Shown one piece after another: positions 47,283 to 59,358 of a stretch of 64,000 bases of DNA (the stretch's first letter is position 1; each line of letters opens with the position of its first letter). A program made the translations under genes and the position numbers. Below the pieces are notes generated by a model. The model searched no databases, was not told where the DNA came from, and saw nothing but the letters and a program-made list of their open reading frames with translations. This DNA is from Vitis vinifera. Taxonomy: Eukaryota; Streptophyta; Magnoliopsida; Vitales; Vitaceae. The stretch lies in NCBI RefSeq assembly GCF_030704535.1, contig NC_081812.1, positions 18,609,501 to 18,673,500 of the forward strand, written 5' to 3'.

Positions 47283-47454
47283 TGTTGGGCTTTGTGGAGC
47301 CTAGTTTTGTTTGATCCAGTTTGACGACCCGACCCGAATAATATTGCATGGTCTTTTTAATGGGAGATTTATTGAGGCCTGTTGGGCCCGTTTAGCCCAT
47401 TGTGGAACCATATTTTGTAATTAGGGTTTTTTAGTATGGTAGGGTTGTCGTGCT
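47283..47454 (+). repeat. Truncated type-A LTR
   Basis: Begins TGTTGGGCTTTGTGG directly after the polypurine tract that ends the gag-pol unit, and stops at GTCGTGCT, where the duplicated pol segment begins. One base (T against C) differs from the same part of 49336-49709. Confidence 0.85.
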
Positions 47455-49243
47455 ATAGGTCAACTGTAACGTCAGATGTTACAGAGATAGATCAAAAGAA
47501 TCTGAGTTTGTCAACTTAGATGAATTGACTGAAAGTACTGTCCAAAAGGGGGGTGAAAAAGATAAGGAGAATGTAAATTCACAGGTAGATTTGAGTACAC
47601 CTGTAGCTGAAGTTCGCAGATCTTCCAGGAACATTAGACCTCCGCAACGTTATTCACCTGTTTTAAATTATCTCCTGTTGATTGATGGTGGTGAGCCAGA
47701 GTGTTATAATGAAGCCTTGCAAGATGAGAATTCAAGCAAGTGGGAGTTAGCCATGAAGGATGAGATGGATTCCCTGCTGGGAAATCAGACATGGGAATTG
47801 ACTGAATTGCCAGTAGGAAAGAAGGCTTTGCACAACAAGTGGGTATACAGAATAAAGAATGAGCATGATGGTAGTAAACGTTACAAGGCCAGATTAGTTG
47901 TTAAAGGGTTCCAGCAGAAGGAGGGCATTGACTACACAGAAATATTTTCTCCAGTTGTGAAGATGTCAACAATTAGACTTGTACTTGGAATGGTGGCTGC
48001 AGAAAACTTACATCTTGAGCAGTTAGATGTGAAGACAGCATTCCTTCATGGTGACTTGGAGGAAGACCTTTACATGATTCAACCAGAAGGGTTCATTGTT
48101 CAGGGACAAGAGAATCTAGTCTGCAAACTGAGAAAGAGCTTGTATGGCCTTAAACAAGCTCCTAGACAGTGGTACAAGAAGTTTGACAATTTTATGCATA
48201 GAATTGGGTTCAAGAGATGTGAAGCTGATCATTGTTGCTATGTTAAGTCCTTTGACAATTCTTACATCATATTACTGTTGTATGTGGATGATATGCTTAT
48301 TGCAGGGTCTGACATTGAGAAGATCAATAATCTGAAAAAGCAATTGTCCAAACAGTTTGCAATGAAGGATTTGGGAGCTGCAAAGCAAATCCTTGGTATG
48401 AGAATCATTAGAGACAAGGCTAATGGTACATTGAAGCTTTCACAGTCAGAGTATGTGAAGAAAGTTCTCAGCAGGTTCAACATGAATGAAGCTAAACCAG
48501 TGAGCACACCCTTGGGTAGTCATTTCAAACTAAGCAAAGAACAGTCACCGAAGACAGAAGAAGAAAGGGACCATATGAGCAAGGTGCCCTATGCCTCAGC
48601 TATTGGCAGCTTGATGTATGCTATGGTGTGTACAAGGCCAGACATTGCACATGCAGTGGGAGTTGTGAGCAGATTCATGAGTAGGCCTGGAAAGCAGCAT
48701 TGGGAGGCAGTCAAGTGGATTTTAAGATATCTGAAGGGTTCATTAGATACATGTCTTTGCTTCACAGGTGCAAGTTTGAAATTGCAGGGTTATGTAGATG
48801 CTGATTTTGCTGGTGATATTGATAGTAGAAAGAGTACTACTGGGTTTGTTTTTACTCTAGGTGGTACAGCTATATCATGGACCTCAAATCTACAGAAGAT
48901 TGTTACTTTGTCTACTACAGAAGCTGAGTATGTTGTAGCAACTGAAGCTGGAAAGGAGATGATTTGGCTACATGGTTTCTTAGATGAATTGGGTAAGAAG
49001 CAGGAGATGGGCATTCTACACAGTGACAGTCAAAGTGCAATTTTTCTTGCCAAAAATTCGGCTTTTCATTCAAAGTCTAAACATATACAAACAAAATACC
49101 ACTTTATCCGTTATCTTGTTGAGGATAAACTGGTAATACTTGAGAAGATTTGTGGATCTAAGAACCCTGCAGACATGTTGACTAAGGGTGTCACTATTGA
49201 GAAGTTGAAGCTGTGCGCAGCTTCAATTGGTCTTCTAGCTTGA
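47455..49243 (+). pseudogene. Duplicated 3' part of copia pol (RT-RNase H), no start
   Basis: From 47455 the sequence repeats 45401 onward (offset 2054, then 2053 after a one-base deletion in AAAAGAAAT near 47498). The reading frame from about 47513 to the TGA at 49241-49243 encodes the same RT and RNase H residues as the first copy, with no difference that I saw. There is no ATG at its head and no gag, protease or integrase, so it is a fragment. Confidence 0.9.
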
Positions 49244-49335
49244 GGACAGGAGGATGAGTTGTAGGGATGAGGGATCGTTTCTTGGAGGATAGCGGTTTGA
49301 TGTTGGTGATTGGACTAGTCTCCAAGTGGGAGATT

Positions 49336-49709
49336 TGTTGGGCTTTGTGGAGCCTAGTTTTGTTTGATCCAGTTTGACGACCCGACCCGAATAATATTGC
49401 ATGGCCTTTTTAATGGGAGATTTATTGAGGCCTGTTGGGCCCGTTTAGCCCATTGTGGAACCATATTTTGTAATTAGGGTTTTTTAGTATGGTAGGGTTG
49501 TCGTGCTATATATATATAGAGAATATTGTAGCCGCCAGGTTGTACTCTGTATTCTTCCCTGATAATAGTGATATCCCTGCAACTCCGTGGATGTAGGCAA
49601 ATTGCCGAACCACGTAAATACTGTCTTGTGTGTGATTGTTTTTCTTTGGCGTGTGTTTTCTCTAATTTTTTGTTTCTCACGGGTTGGGAATTCGGTTTAA
49701 TTCCCTACA
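49336..49709 (+). repeat. Complete type-A LTR (374 bp)
   Basis: Begins TGTTGGGCTTTG after GTGGGAGATT, ends CCCTACA, and has a TA-rich TATA-like tract near 49508-49519. The primer-binding site follows three bases later. An LTR both preceded by a polypurine tract and followed by a primer site acts as 3' LTR of one unit and 5' LTR of another. Confidence 0.85.
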
Positions 49710-49711
49710 AC

Positions 49712-49723
49712 TGGTATCAGAGC
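49712..49723 (+). other. Primer-binding site (initiator Met-tRNA)
   Basis: TGGTATCAGAGC is the standard plant copia primer site complementary to the 3' end of initiator methionine tRNA. Confidence 0.8.
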
Positions 49724-49897
49724 TTGGGTTGAAGATTTCTGGAAGAGTAAAAGATCACAAAGCACACAAGATGAAAACAAAAGGAATTTTCACTGAAGGT
49801 GGAGTCAATTGCTCTTTCGTGGTGATATGATACAAAAAGGTTTGTGTCATGGAGAGATTGAAGATTAACTTCATGTAATTTGGTCCAAGGTGGAGAT

Positions 49898-50396
49898 TGT
49901 TGGGAATTGTCCCAAATTCCTAATTAGTAAATATTCCTTTTTGTAAAGAATATTGTATAGAATATTTCTAGGTTGATATATTATTGTAATATTAGACTTC
50001 CTTATAGAATAAGGAAGGTTGTTGGAAATATCTCTATAAATATTCTAGGTCATGAGGGGAAAAAGTTATGAGATGGAGATGGGCCTATAGAGACTATACG
50101 AGGTGGATAGAGATGTGAGGAAGAACGGGAGGTACCTGGTGGAGCGAGAGGGCTCGTAGTAAGGTATGGATACAAGGAGTGGGGAAACATGAGATGTTTC
50201 GGGAACCCAATAGTTGTATCTGGTTTTATCCTCTGTAATATTCTCTATTGTATAGTGAAATTATTCTCTCTCATCCGTGGACGTAGGCATGGTTGGCCGA
50301 ACCACGTTAAAACCTCGTGTACCGTATGTGTGATTGTGTTTATCTTTGTGTTCTTGAACTAACATTGTTGGCATCAAAGCTTTCGCTGGCACTACA
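49898..50396 (+). repeat. Outer 3' LTR (type B)
   Basis: Preceded by the polypurine tract AAGGTGGAGAT and followed by the GAATT target duplication. It carries the same primer-site-like TGGCATCAAAGC (50369-50380) near its end as the 5' copy. Confidence 0.85.
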
Positions 50397-50674
50397 GAAT
50401 TTTTCCTATTTTCTTCATGAAAAAAAGGGTCAAAGCTTTTATGTCGTGAAAAAAATCATTTTTACATTTGTAGTTCTATTCACAACTTAAGACAAAAAAA
50501 AATTGGTTAATGAAACAACCGGTCAAGATTTTTAAGCATCTCATAAGATAATTCGAAAACATTATTTTCTATCAATATTTTATATCAAATGTGTCTTATT
50601 TAAGGTAAGACATGACAAATACCAAAAAATACTCATCTTGTTATCATCCCTAGTTAAGATTTCTAATTCTTTCA

Positions 50675-50990
50675 CTAAGATTATATTTGGTTCTCAAAAA
50701 ATTTGATGAAAAATGCAAAGGAAAGAAAATAGAAAGGAAAAGTAAAAGAAAAGAAAAAGTGAAGGAAAATAAAAAATAGAGTTAATTTTATTTGATACTT
50801 CAAACTCATTTTATTTATTTTAACTCATCAATAATAAAAATTGAATAATTTTAAAATGCATAAATTTCTAATTAATTTTAATTATAATTATTTTTTTCTA
50901 AAATATTTTATAGAACAACCAAATATGAGTAAATCATTTTCCTTAACATTTTTTTTTTCCTTTATACTTTCCAAACCAAACATAACCTAA
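50675..50990. mobile_element. MITE-like element, copy 2
   Basis: About 316 bp, opening CTAAGATTATATTTGGTTC and closing AACCAAACATAACCTAA as imperfect inverted repeats. The AT-rich interior aligns by eye with 16041-16347 over its whole length. Non-coding. Confidence 0.6.
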
Positions 50991-53900
50991 GGTTTTTAGT
51001 CTATAAGAATATATGCATGGTTCACCTCAATTCCTCTAAGCTAAGAGCACCAATGTGTGAAAAGGACCCCATCTCCTTATAGTCATCGATTTTGGGAGGT
51101 GGAGGCTGATACATGCGTCACAAGCTATAATGTCTACCTGAACATCTTCAAAAGCCGATTTTTCTCTTGACTTTATAGACTAGCTACGATATCAATATCT
51201 CAATAATCTTAGGTTTGATAAGAATATGGTTTAGCATCAAGGCTGTGACACCCTTGAAAATCTTAGTATGATGTTTTTGACCATAACGAGGTTGAAGTAG
51301 ATTTAACTATCAAGATCTCACCCCAACATATAAAAGCTAAAAAGGAAAAAGGTCATATTACAAAAGTGACAGACACCCAACTTGTTAGAACAGTGTAATT
51401 GCCTTACAGGGTATCATTAGGTTGGGGCTTCTTTCACACGTGTTCACAATCATGAATCCATGCACGTTGGTTCCTCGTTTTTAACGATTATTATGTAGAT
51501 TACATTTTCCTAAATGCCTATAGATGGGATGCAAGCATATTTAAAACCAACACATACTATTAAGTATTAAGTTATTTATTTGTTATGCCTTTTTATTTAA
51601 ATGATAAAATGAGTTATTTTAATAATTAAACCATTTTTAGAATTGTCTTTTTTTTTAACTTACTACTATTTTTTTATCTTAAATATTAAAGCAACTTATT
51701 TAATACTTAAATAAAAATAAATAAACAAACAAACTCTTGATATATTTGGGTTCATAAAATATATATACTTGCCTTCTCTCCCTCCCCTTCCATGGTGGGC
51801 TTTGCCTCTACATGTTTTAAGAATTTGTTTTACATACATGAATCCACATGTACTACTCATTTTTTATAATAAAAAAATTATATTTATTTTATACATGTAT
51901 AATACTTTTTAATATGGATATTTATTATTTAAGGCTAAATAATATTTAATTTAAAAAAAAATTAATTTGAAAAAAGTTACCAAGCAATCTTAATATTTAA
52001 AATAAAAATCAAATAATAAGTTTGAAAAAAAATAATCTAATAATAATTTTATCTTAAGCCTAATATAAATTATTAATTTAAAAATATTAAGTTTTCGGAA
52101 CAACCTTTCACCATGAATGAAAATAAGAAATCTAAATCATTCAATATGTATGGTGAGATCTAAACTTGTCAAATATGAGTACAAACAATTTAAATATGAA
52201 CATATGAGATTAAGATATAAATAATAAACTTAAAAAATGTGTATGTAGTTTTACCTTATCGAGGATATTTTTCAATGGGTATCAAAAAAGTATATTTTGA
52301 TAAAGTCACATCCTAATATAAATCCTACAAATAAAAACATTATTATTTATCTTACATTATTTTATAAAAATATGAGAAGATTATTTTCCAACAATTTTAA
52401 TACTTTATGAAAAGGGGTTAGATATTATAATTAATAAAAACATTTTTATTTATAATAAATTAAAAATAGAGCAATTTTTTCAAAACACAATTTAGTTGTA
52501 TTCATATAAGTTTTAAAGGTTGTTTTAAAAAATAATGAGAAAAATAAAAAGAATAATTAAAAATAAATAATTACGTAAAATTAAAAACATAGGAAAGAAG
52601 TCAGAATTGGTTTAAATCATTTTTAAAAAAAATATTTTTTCTATTTTGATTTTATAAAAATTTTATAAATTTAATTTATATAATATTAATTAAAATTTTA
52701 TTAAAAATAAAAATAATTTTTTAATTATAAATAAATTTTTAAAAACAATTTTAATTTAAAAAAAGTCATATTTGAAGATCTTTGATATAATATGATATTG
52801 TGGAAAAAAAACACATGATATTAGGTTTGATTTTATTTATTTTTATTTTAAAAAATTTTCATGTGTTTTTAAAAACAGAGTTCAATCTACTTCTATTTAT
52901 TATTTAAAAACACTTTTTTTTTTTCATTTTGTTTTTAAAATTTGTAAACAAAATACAATGGTCATATATAACGCAATTTTTTAAAATAATTTTTTATTTT
53001 TAAAAAATAAAAGATAATTTTTTAATAACACATCTAAAAGAAACTTTGGGTGTCGTCCCTTATTAAAAGAAACTTCTATTTATTATTTAAAAACACTTTA
53101 TTTTATATATATATCACTTATCAAAATTTTAGTGATACTTTAGGGTTTTTTTGGTTGACTATTGTTAAAAATAGTTTTTTGGTTTTGCAAATTAAAAATA
53201 TATCTAATAATTAGAAAATAAAAAACCATTTTATTTTATAATAAATGGAAAATATAACAATTTTTACAAAACACAATTTAGTTGTTTTCATATATTTTTA
53301 AAGGTTGTTTTAAAAATTAAAGAGAAAAATAAAAAGAATAATTAAAAATAATAGGAAATAAGTTTAAAACATTCAAAGTTTTCAAGCATATTTTTATCCT
53401 AAGAAGTATAAAAAAAAATCAATTTTGAAAACTTTCTCAGACAAATCCTTGGGTAAGAAGTCGAATTGGTTTAAATAATTTTTTAAAAATATTTTTTCTA
53501 TTTTGATATTATAAAAAAATTATAAATTCAATTTATATAATATTAATTAAAATTTTATTTAAAATAAAGATAAATTTTTAATTATAAATACATTTATAAA
53601 AACATATTTAATTTTAAAAAAAAATCATATTTAAAGATTTTCTATATAATATGATGTTGTGAGAAAAAAAACACATGATATTAGGTTTGATTTTATTTAT
53701 TTTTTACTTTAAAATTTTTTCATGTGTTTTTAAAAACATATTCAAACAACTTCTATTTATTATTTAAAAACGGTTTTTTATTTCATTTTGTTTTTAAAAT
53801 TTGTAAACAAAGAACAATGGTCACATATAACGCATTTTTTAAAATAATTTTTTATTTTTAAAAAATAAAAAATAATTTTTTAATTACACGTCTAAAAGAA

Positions 53901-53991
53901 ACTTTGGGTGTCGTGCTTATTAAAAGAAACTTCTCCACTTAGTTAAAACTTAAAAAGTGGAAAGAAATTTGTTTTGTAGTCGCCTCTCTAG
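50991..53991. other. AT-rich intergenic DNA
   Basis: No gene seen. The part 51.0-51.5 kb has ordinary composition but no coding signal. From 51.5 kb the DNA is extremely AT-rich and includes the direct duplication listed separately. Confidence 0.5.
52449..53935. repeat. Direct tandem duplication of an AT-rich segment
   Basis: About 52449-53080 and 53235-53935 share the same ordered landmarks: CAAAACACAATTTAGTTGT, AAAAATAAAAAGAATAATTA, ACACATGATATTAGGTTTGA, and AAACTTTGGGTGTCGT followed by TTATTAAAAGAAACTTCT. The offset grows from 786 to 858 bases through small indels, so the event is not recent. Confidence 0.75.
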
Positions 53992-54240
53992 TCAAGATTT
54001 GACATCAATTGCCGGGACCATCCAAAGAAAATTCTCCATTCCGAAGACTATTTCATACTCACTTGCATTGATATTTTCAGAGTCGTTCTCCGATGAACGA
54101 TCATTGTAATTGCGACATTTAGCTTGGTCTAGAATATAATATAAGAAAGGTATCCACAATAGAACAAGCACTCCTCGGTATGTTAGAATCGATCTTCTCA
54201 AATCTAACGCCCAATTATTGTGAGTCCATCGATAAACCAT
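53992..54240 (-). CDS. Hypothetical small protein with one membrane segment
   Basis: An 82-codon minus-strand frame starts with ATG and has balanced amino-acid composition, unlike the AT-rich noise around it. A basic stretch (LDLRRSILTYRG) is followed by a hydrophobic helix (VLVLLWIPFLYYIL, about residues 24-37). The C-terminal half is acidic and Asn/Ser-rich (SSENDSENINASE), ending in a hydrophobic patch (FLWMVPAIDV). Upstream lies TTACTTGTAG|GT directly before the ATG, which could be a 3' splice acceptor after a CT-rich leader. I do not recognise a family. It might be a small membrane protein gene or one exon of a larger gene. It points away from the transporter gene, with about 450 bases between their starts. 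Confidence 0.35.
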   Translation of the reverse strand: MVYRWTHNNWALDLRRSILTYRGVLVLLWIPFLYYILDQAKCRNYNDRSSENDSENINASEYEIVFGMENFLWMVPAIDVKS

Positions 54241-54696
54241 ACCTACAAGTAATGATAGAGGAAGAAGAGGAATTCAATATTGAATGATGAAAATGGAAGA
54301 TGAAGAGTACCCCACGAGCAGCAACTGGAGTACGGGGCAATTTCCACGAAAATACCTTCAATCAAGCTTTAATCTCAATAGAAAGCTGTACGTTTAATTA
54401 AATTAAATTAGAATTCCGTTTCAAATCATAGTAAAGCCAAAAGTACCAAACTATATTTTGATGCATCAAAAATAAATAAATAAATAAATAAAAGTTTCAG
54501 GAGTGGGAAGGTGGCTGGTTGACCATCGGGAAAATGGAGGGTCCCTGCAGAATCATGGCCTGAAAGGGACTGAACCAAAACGAAAAAAAAATAGCACCCG
54601 CGCATATGGCATAATCAAATAAACAATATTGCCTGTGTTGCTGATACAGAAACTTTTATGTGAGTTTTTCTGGCTACTACACACTGAAGAACTGCT

Positions 54697-57600
54697 ATGT
54701 ATGCCATCAACTGCTGGTGGAGAGGCAATGAGGTCTTACTGCGATGGAAAAGTAATGAATTCGTGCTGCGATGGATAAGGAATGAAAGATTGCTGCGAAA
54801 TGCGTATGCGCTATTCCTGGGTCAAGTCGTTTCTTTTCTAGTTGCGTTTAGCAGCTTCTTTACTTCTTCTGTAATCGATCTTGGTAGCTTTCTGTTCTTC
54901 GTCTTTTCAGTTTTCTGTTTTTGGGATTGTTGAATCATTTTTGCTAAGTTCATTTCTATGGTTGTGGCCTTGTGGGGGGTCTTTCTTTTGGGTGTGTGCA
55001 GGTGTGAATGTGCCTCTCACCCAGAGTTTCTTCGCTTATCTGTGCTTAGTTCTGGTTTTTGGGACTATCAGGCTGGGTAGGCGTCAGAACATACGGGTAA
55101 AATCATCTTCATTCATCAATCGAACAGACGAAATAGTCAATATTTAGTTTTATTTTCTTGGGTTTTGATTTATATATCTGCTCTGCATTTGCTCGTTTGT
55201 GTGGTGCTAGCAAGAATCGTTTGGGTTCCATTCAGTTACTGAGAAAATGTTCGAAAAGAGCAGGATCTAAAAAGTCTAATATTAAATTTTGAAAAGCAAG
55301 TATCCCACTATGTTGTGATGATTTTTTTATTTTAATGAAACAAGAGCAACAAAACAAATTATATTTCTTCTTTCTACTTGCTTCCTTCTCTTCTCTTGGA
55401 AACCAAAGGGGAGGGTTGGTGAAAGTGGGTGTTTAAAGATATTCAATATATTATGTGACTTCTCAGGTTTCTTGGATTTGGTATCTCTTCTTGGGCTTTG
55501 TTGATGTTCAAGGGAATTATCTTGGTAAGTCTCTTTCATGTGCTCTTGGCCTTTGTAATGGATCATAGATTCATAAAGCTGAATAACTTTATTTTTCCAG
55601 AAATGTATATGGTTGTTGCATATAACACCCATATGAGATTGGGGATTTTTTTATTCTGTATGTGGTAGAAAGGTGGAAAATGTTGTGGGACAGAAAAAGG
55701 TTATAGTGATGGGTTAAGTAATTAGAATGGGGTGATGAGTGGACGGAACATTAAGATGCACGTTAGGCAAAAATGGTTTATATATTGTTGTGCTCTTTGC
55801 TTAGCTATACCGGCTTAGAGATGCCCATGTCCTTCATGGGGAAACTACCAGCACAACTTGGAGAATTTTGTCATAATGCATGAGGGGAATGTGGGGTTCC
55901 AAACATTTTATCAAGGACTCAAAAATTAGGAGGTAGTTCATAAATGGACTAATGAAATCACTGATGTTCCTTTTACTGTTTTATGCAGTCAAAAAAGCAT
56001 ACCAGTATTCGTCAGCTACTAGTGTGACGTTATTGGACTGTTGGACGATACCATGGGCCATGATTTTCACATGGATCGTTCTAGGCACCCGATATTCCAT
56101 AAGGCAGTTCTTTGGTGCAGCCCTGTGTGTTGCAGGCCTTGCTTCAGTGTTTCTCTCAGATGCTGGGGCGGGTGGTGGAGGTGACATATTCTTTTCCCCA
56201 ATATTTTTTTTTTTCATTTATAATTTCTGGGTACTAATGCGTCTGAAAGTATGACATCCGGCCTGTAGATGTTACCATTAAGAATTTTGTTAGGCGGTTC
56301 TAGGTACCATCAATGGAAGTATCTTTTAGGTAGGGAAGCCCATTGCTAGCTTCTTCCTATTCAGAATAATTTTTATGGGCAACATTAGAAATAACTACCT
56401 AAACCCCTTGTGCAGTCTTTACTTTATTACTGAAAATTTTACATTTTGATTTATTACTATAGTATCAACTATCACACAAACTTGTATTTGTCTCTTAGGT
56501 GGTTCGAAACCTATTCTTGGTGATACACTCGTCGTTGCAGGGACACTTTTCTTGGCCATGAGCAATGTTGGCGAGGTTGGTAAATCTCAATGAACTGCTC
56601 ATCCTCTCTCTATCATTCACCTAAAGCTGAAAATTGGATGCATTTTGAGTATTTTGAACTTCTTAGAAATGAAACAGAGTTCATATTCTACATTTATCCC
56701 TTCTTGTACAATTATTGGCCTCTTACGAGTTTCCTATCTTCTTTTTCCTACCTAAATGCAGGAATTTTGTGTCAAGAAGAAAGATAGTGTTGAAGTAGTT
56801 GCAATGATTGGTGCTTTTGGACTGCTAGTGAGTGCATGTGAGATGTATCCTTTTCATTGGGCAATATATATTCTACAGTCCAGGGCTTGCTTTTGCTTTC
56901 TAAAACTCGATTATTCAGATTCATTTCTGTTGTAATTTTAGCTTCAAATGCTGTAGCTTGGAAAATAACTTATGGTACCATCAAGCTATTTGAGGAATTG
57001 TATTTATGCTTTCATTCCATAACCTTCGATTCTCATAGCTACATAATGGAGTTTGAGACTCTGAAGTCTATCAAATGGTCTCCAGATATTGTAAGTGATT
57101 TATTTCTGCATTTTTTTTATTTTTTATTTTTTGGTGGTTTTATACACTGTTCTTTCAAGGTCCTCTGTATTCTTGGATCAAGCCTCTCCTATAGTACAAG
57201 TGGTTTAACATAGGTGGCATGGGGGCAGAATCAAGAGCTTCAGTACATTTGAATATGCTTCCCTCATTCTCTTTTTAAATTCTATCTAGTCAACAGACTA
57301 GATGTGGTAGTTACAATTTAAACTAAATCACCTTCTCTTGTTTTCAGATACTAGGCCTTGCTGGTCATGTTCTATCAACCTTTCTGTTCTATACTCTTGT
57401 TCCTTTTCTTCTCAAGGTCAGTTTCCTTCTCTTGGACTGTCAAAGGTGGAGTTGCTTTTCTTTAGACAATTGTTCTTATCTTTCAATCAGTTCCTTGCTA
57501 GCATGAAAGTCTCTGTACCAAGGAAGTCTGGTCTCCATTTCTGTTGATTGTAGTGTTAAGAGATTAAAAGAATAACATAATATTTTAGTCGAGTTGGACT

Positions 57601-59358
57601 AGAAAGCTTCAATTTGCTATTTAATCCCTGATTATCTGGAGGTTGAAGATTTTGTTTTCCTCCTTCAAAGAGAAAGGGTGCATTTGGATGGACCTCTATT
57701 TGAGAGAGACTGTCTTCACCAAACAATGCATTGATTTGAAATGGCTCCCTTGTAGTGAAGCCTTTTGTCAGAAGGATCCAATGTTATTGCTTTCTAATAA
57801 GAGTATTTTGGATACAGCTCAGTGGAGCCACAATGCTCAGTCTTTCTCTTCTTACATCCGATTTGTGGGCAGTGGTTATTCGCGTCTATTTCTACCACCA
57901 GAAGGTACAATTTCAAATTTCTATCCCTTCAATACAGGACAAGTTATCAGCCAGAGTCCAACCATTTTGCATTTGATTCTACTGTAAATGAATTTTGAAC
58001 AGTAAGCTAATGTCTTCCATTTCTTAAAATTGGCTTCATCGATACAAATCTGACCAGGAATTACACTTCAATTGCAGGTTGACTGGTTATACTATCTTTC
58101 TTTTGCAACCATTACTATTGGACTCATCATCTATTCAAAAGAGTATGTTCTATACCTTGTTTTGGACTCGTTCTATTTTTATTCCATAAAAGTATTAGAC
58201 TCTCACTTTAAGTCAATCCTGGAAAAACAATTACTACCTTCAATCTGATTACACATCAACCATGTTTGTCGACATAGACAAAAGTCACAAAATAGATAAC
58301 CTGGAATTGCTGCAATTGATAATTGAAGTCAAGGAGTCAACATGAGTTATGATTTAAAAAGGGTAGATCAATTCTTATCATGCACAGAGCCAGTGAGTCA
58401 ACGTATCATTCATCAAGGTTAGAGACTTATCTCCAGTACTTGACTTGATGTCAATCCTCTATCAATTTGTTGTGCCAGCAGCAGAAGCTTCTCAATGCAA
58501 TGGGCTGGTAAAATGACATAAAAGGAAAGCGACACACGAGTATAAAAGATGTGGTTTGACAAATCATATCTACATTACAGAGGAAAGAGAAAACAGAAAC
58601 AACTCTTAAGCTCGAAAACAACTCATGTTTCTCTACTCCTAATATCTACACCCTCAATCCCGAGCCCTACTTGGATGCCTCTCACTTTTCTTCACATTTT
58701 TACCTATCTTCTTTACAAACTAATCTCAGTCTTATAACTTTTTTCCTCATAGCCTAGAAACTTATTTTCACAAGGAAATGCCAATGTATGAAATATTCTA
58801 TACACTAATTTTTATTTTTATTTTCACCAAAAGGAGTACTAAATAAGAATTTAAGACACCTTTCCAAAAACATTGTTACCGAATTCCTTGCAAGCAAGTC
58901 GATGGCAAGGAGGTGTTGTCCTTGAACCTTTTACTAGAACAGGATATGGTGAGGAAAGCTGTCCTTATTGGTCATGCATTTCAAACTCAAGTAGTAACCT
59001 TCCAAGGTTCTTCTAGACTAGGAAATGATCCTAGACAAGTATTCATTCTGCACTGACCAAAACAGCTTTATGTTTTCTACTGATGACTAGCTTGATTCAC
59101 ATCATACTTGGGTCTCATGTAGTTTTCAAGCTTATAATCCTCAATGATGCCAGCTTATGATCAGTTTGAATTTTGAATCGTTGAAACATCTATGGAATAT
59201 GACTAAGATTGCATTATATCTCATCTGATGCTTATGTTTTGTCGTGTAACAGTGAGGGGAGTTCCAATATATCGGTTTTTGAGGATCAAAACCTCAATGC
59301 ACAATACCAAGAGCTCAATGAAGGGAGTGCAGGATGTAAGAATGAAACTTCTTCATGA
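54697..59358 (+). CDS. SLC35F1/F2-type solute transporter (EamA/DUF914 superfamily), gene D, complete
   Basis: Membrane protein of the drug/metabolite transporter superfamily, with about ten helices. Eleven exons: 54697-54883, 55002-55096, 55467-55524, 55989-56180, 56499-56575, 56762-56844, 57039-57090, 57348-57416, 57818-57904, 58078-58142, 59253-59358. All phases agree: 356 residues. Family landmarks are GQVVSFL, PLTQSFFAYLCL, FVDVQGNYL, YSSATSVTLLDCWTIPWAM, RQFFGAALCVAGLASVFLSD, EEFCVKKKD, SGATMLSLSLLTSDLW, VYFYHQKVDWLYYLSF and an acidic tail. The position aligned with the start Met of paralogue E is ATC (Ile4) here, and translation must start at an ATG three codons upstream. Exon 1 has a 27-bp repeat adding 18 residues. 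EEFCVKKKD spans exons 5-6. Substrate unknown; the plant members are poorly characterised. Confidence 0.9.
54727..54807 (+). repeat. 27-bp tandem repeat coding three 9-residue units
   Basis: Units at 54727-54753, 54754-54780 and 54781-54807 encode NEVLLRWKS, NEFVLRWIR and NERLLRNAY. Paralogue E has a single equivalent (NEASLRTLH). Confidence 0.9.

Larger units (their letters stand above)
42592..50396 (+). mobile_element. Composite Ty1/copia LTR retrotransposon insertion (7.8 kb)
   Basis: The insertion is bounded by two 499-bp direct repeats (42592-43090 and 49898-50396) that differ by one base as far as I can see. A perfect 5-bp target duplication GAATT flanks it (42587-42591 and 50397-50401). 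Inside, in order: a second, older LTR copy (43097-43590); a gag-pol frame lacking the gag N-terminus (43645-47190); part of a different LTR, type A (47283-47454); a second copy of the pol end (47455-49243); a complete type-A LTR (49336-49709); a methionine-tRNA primer-binding site (49712-49723) with leader; and the polypurine tract AAGGTGGAGAT (49887-49897) next to the right outer LTR. The near-identity of the outer repeats means the insertion is young. Confidence 0.85.
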
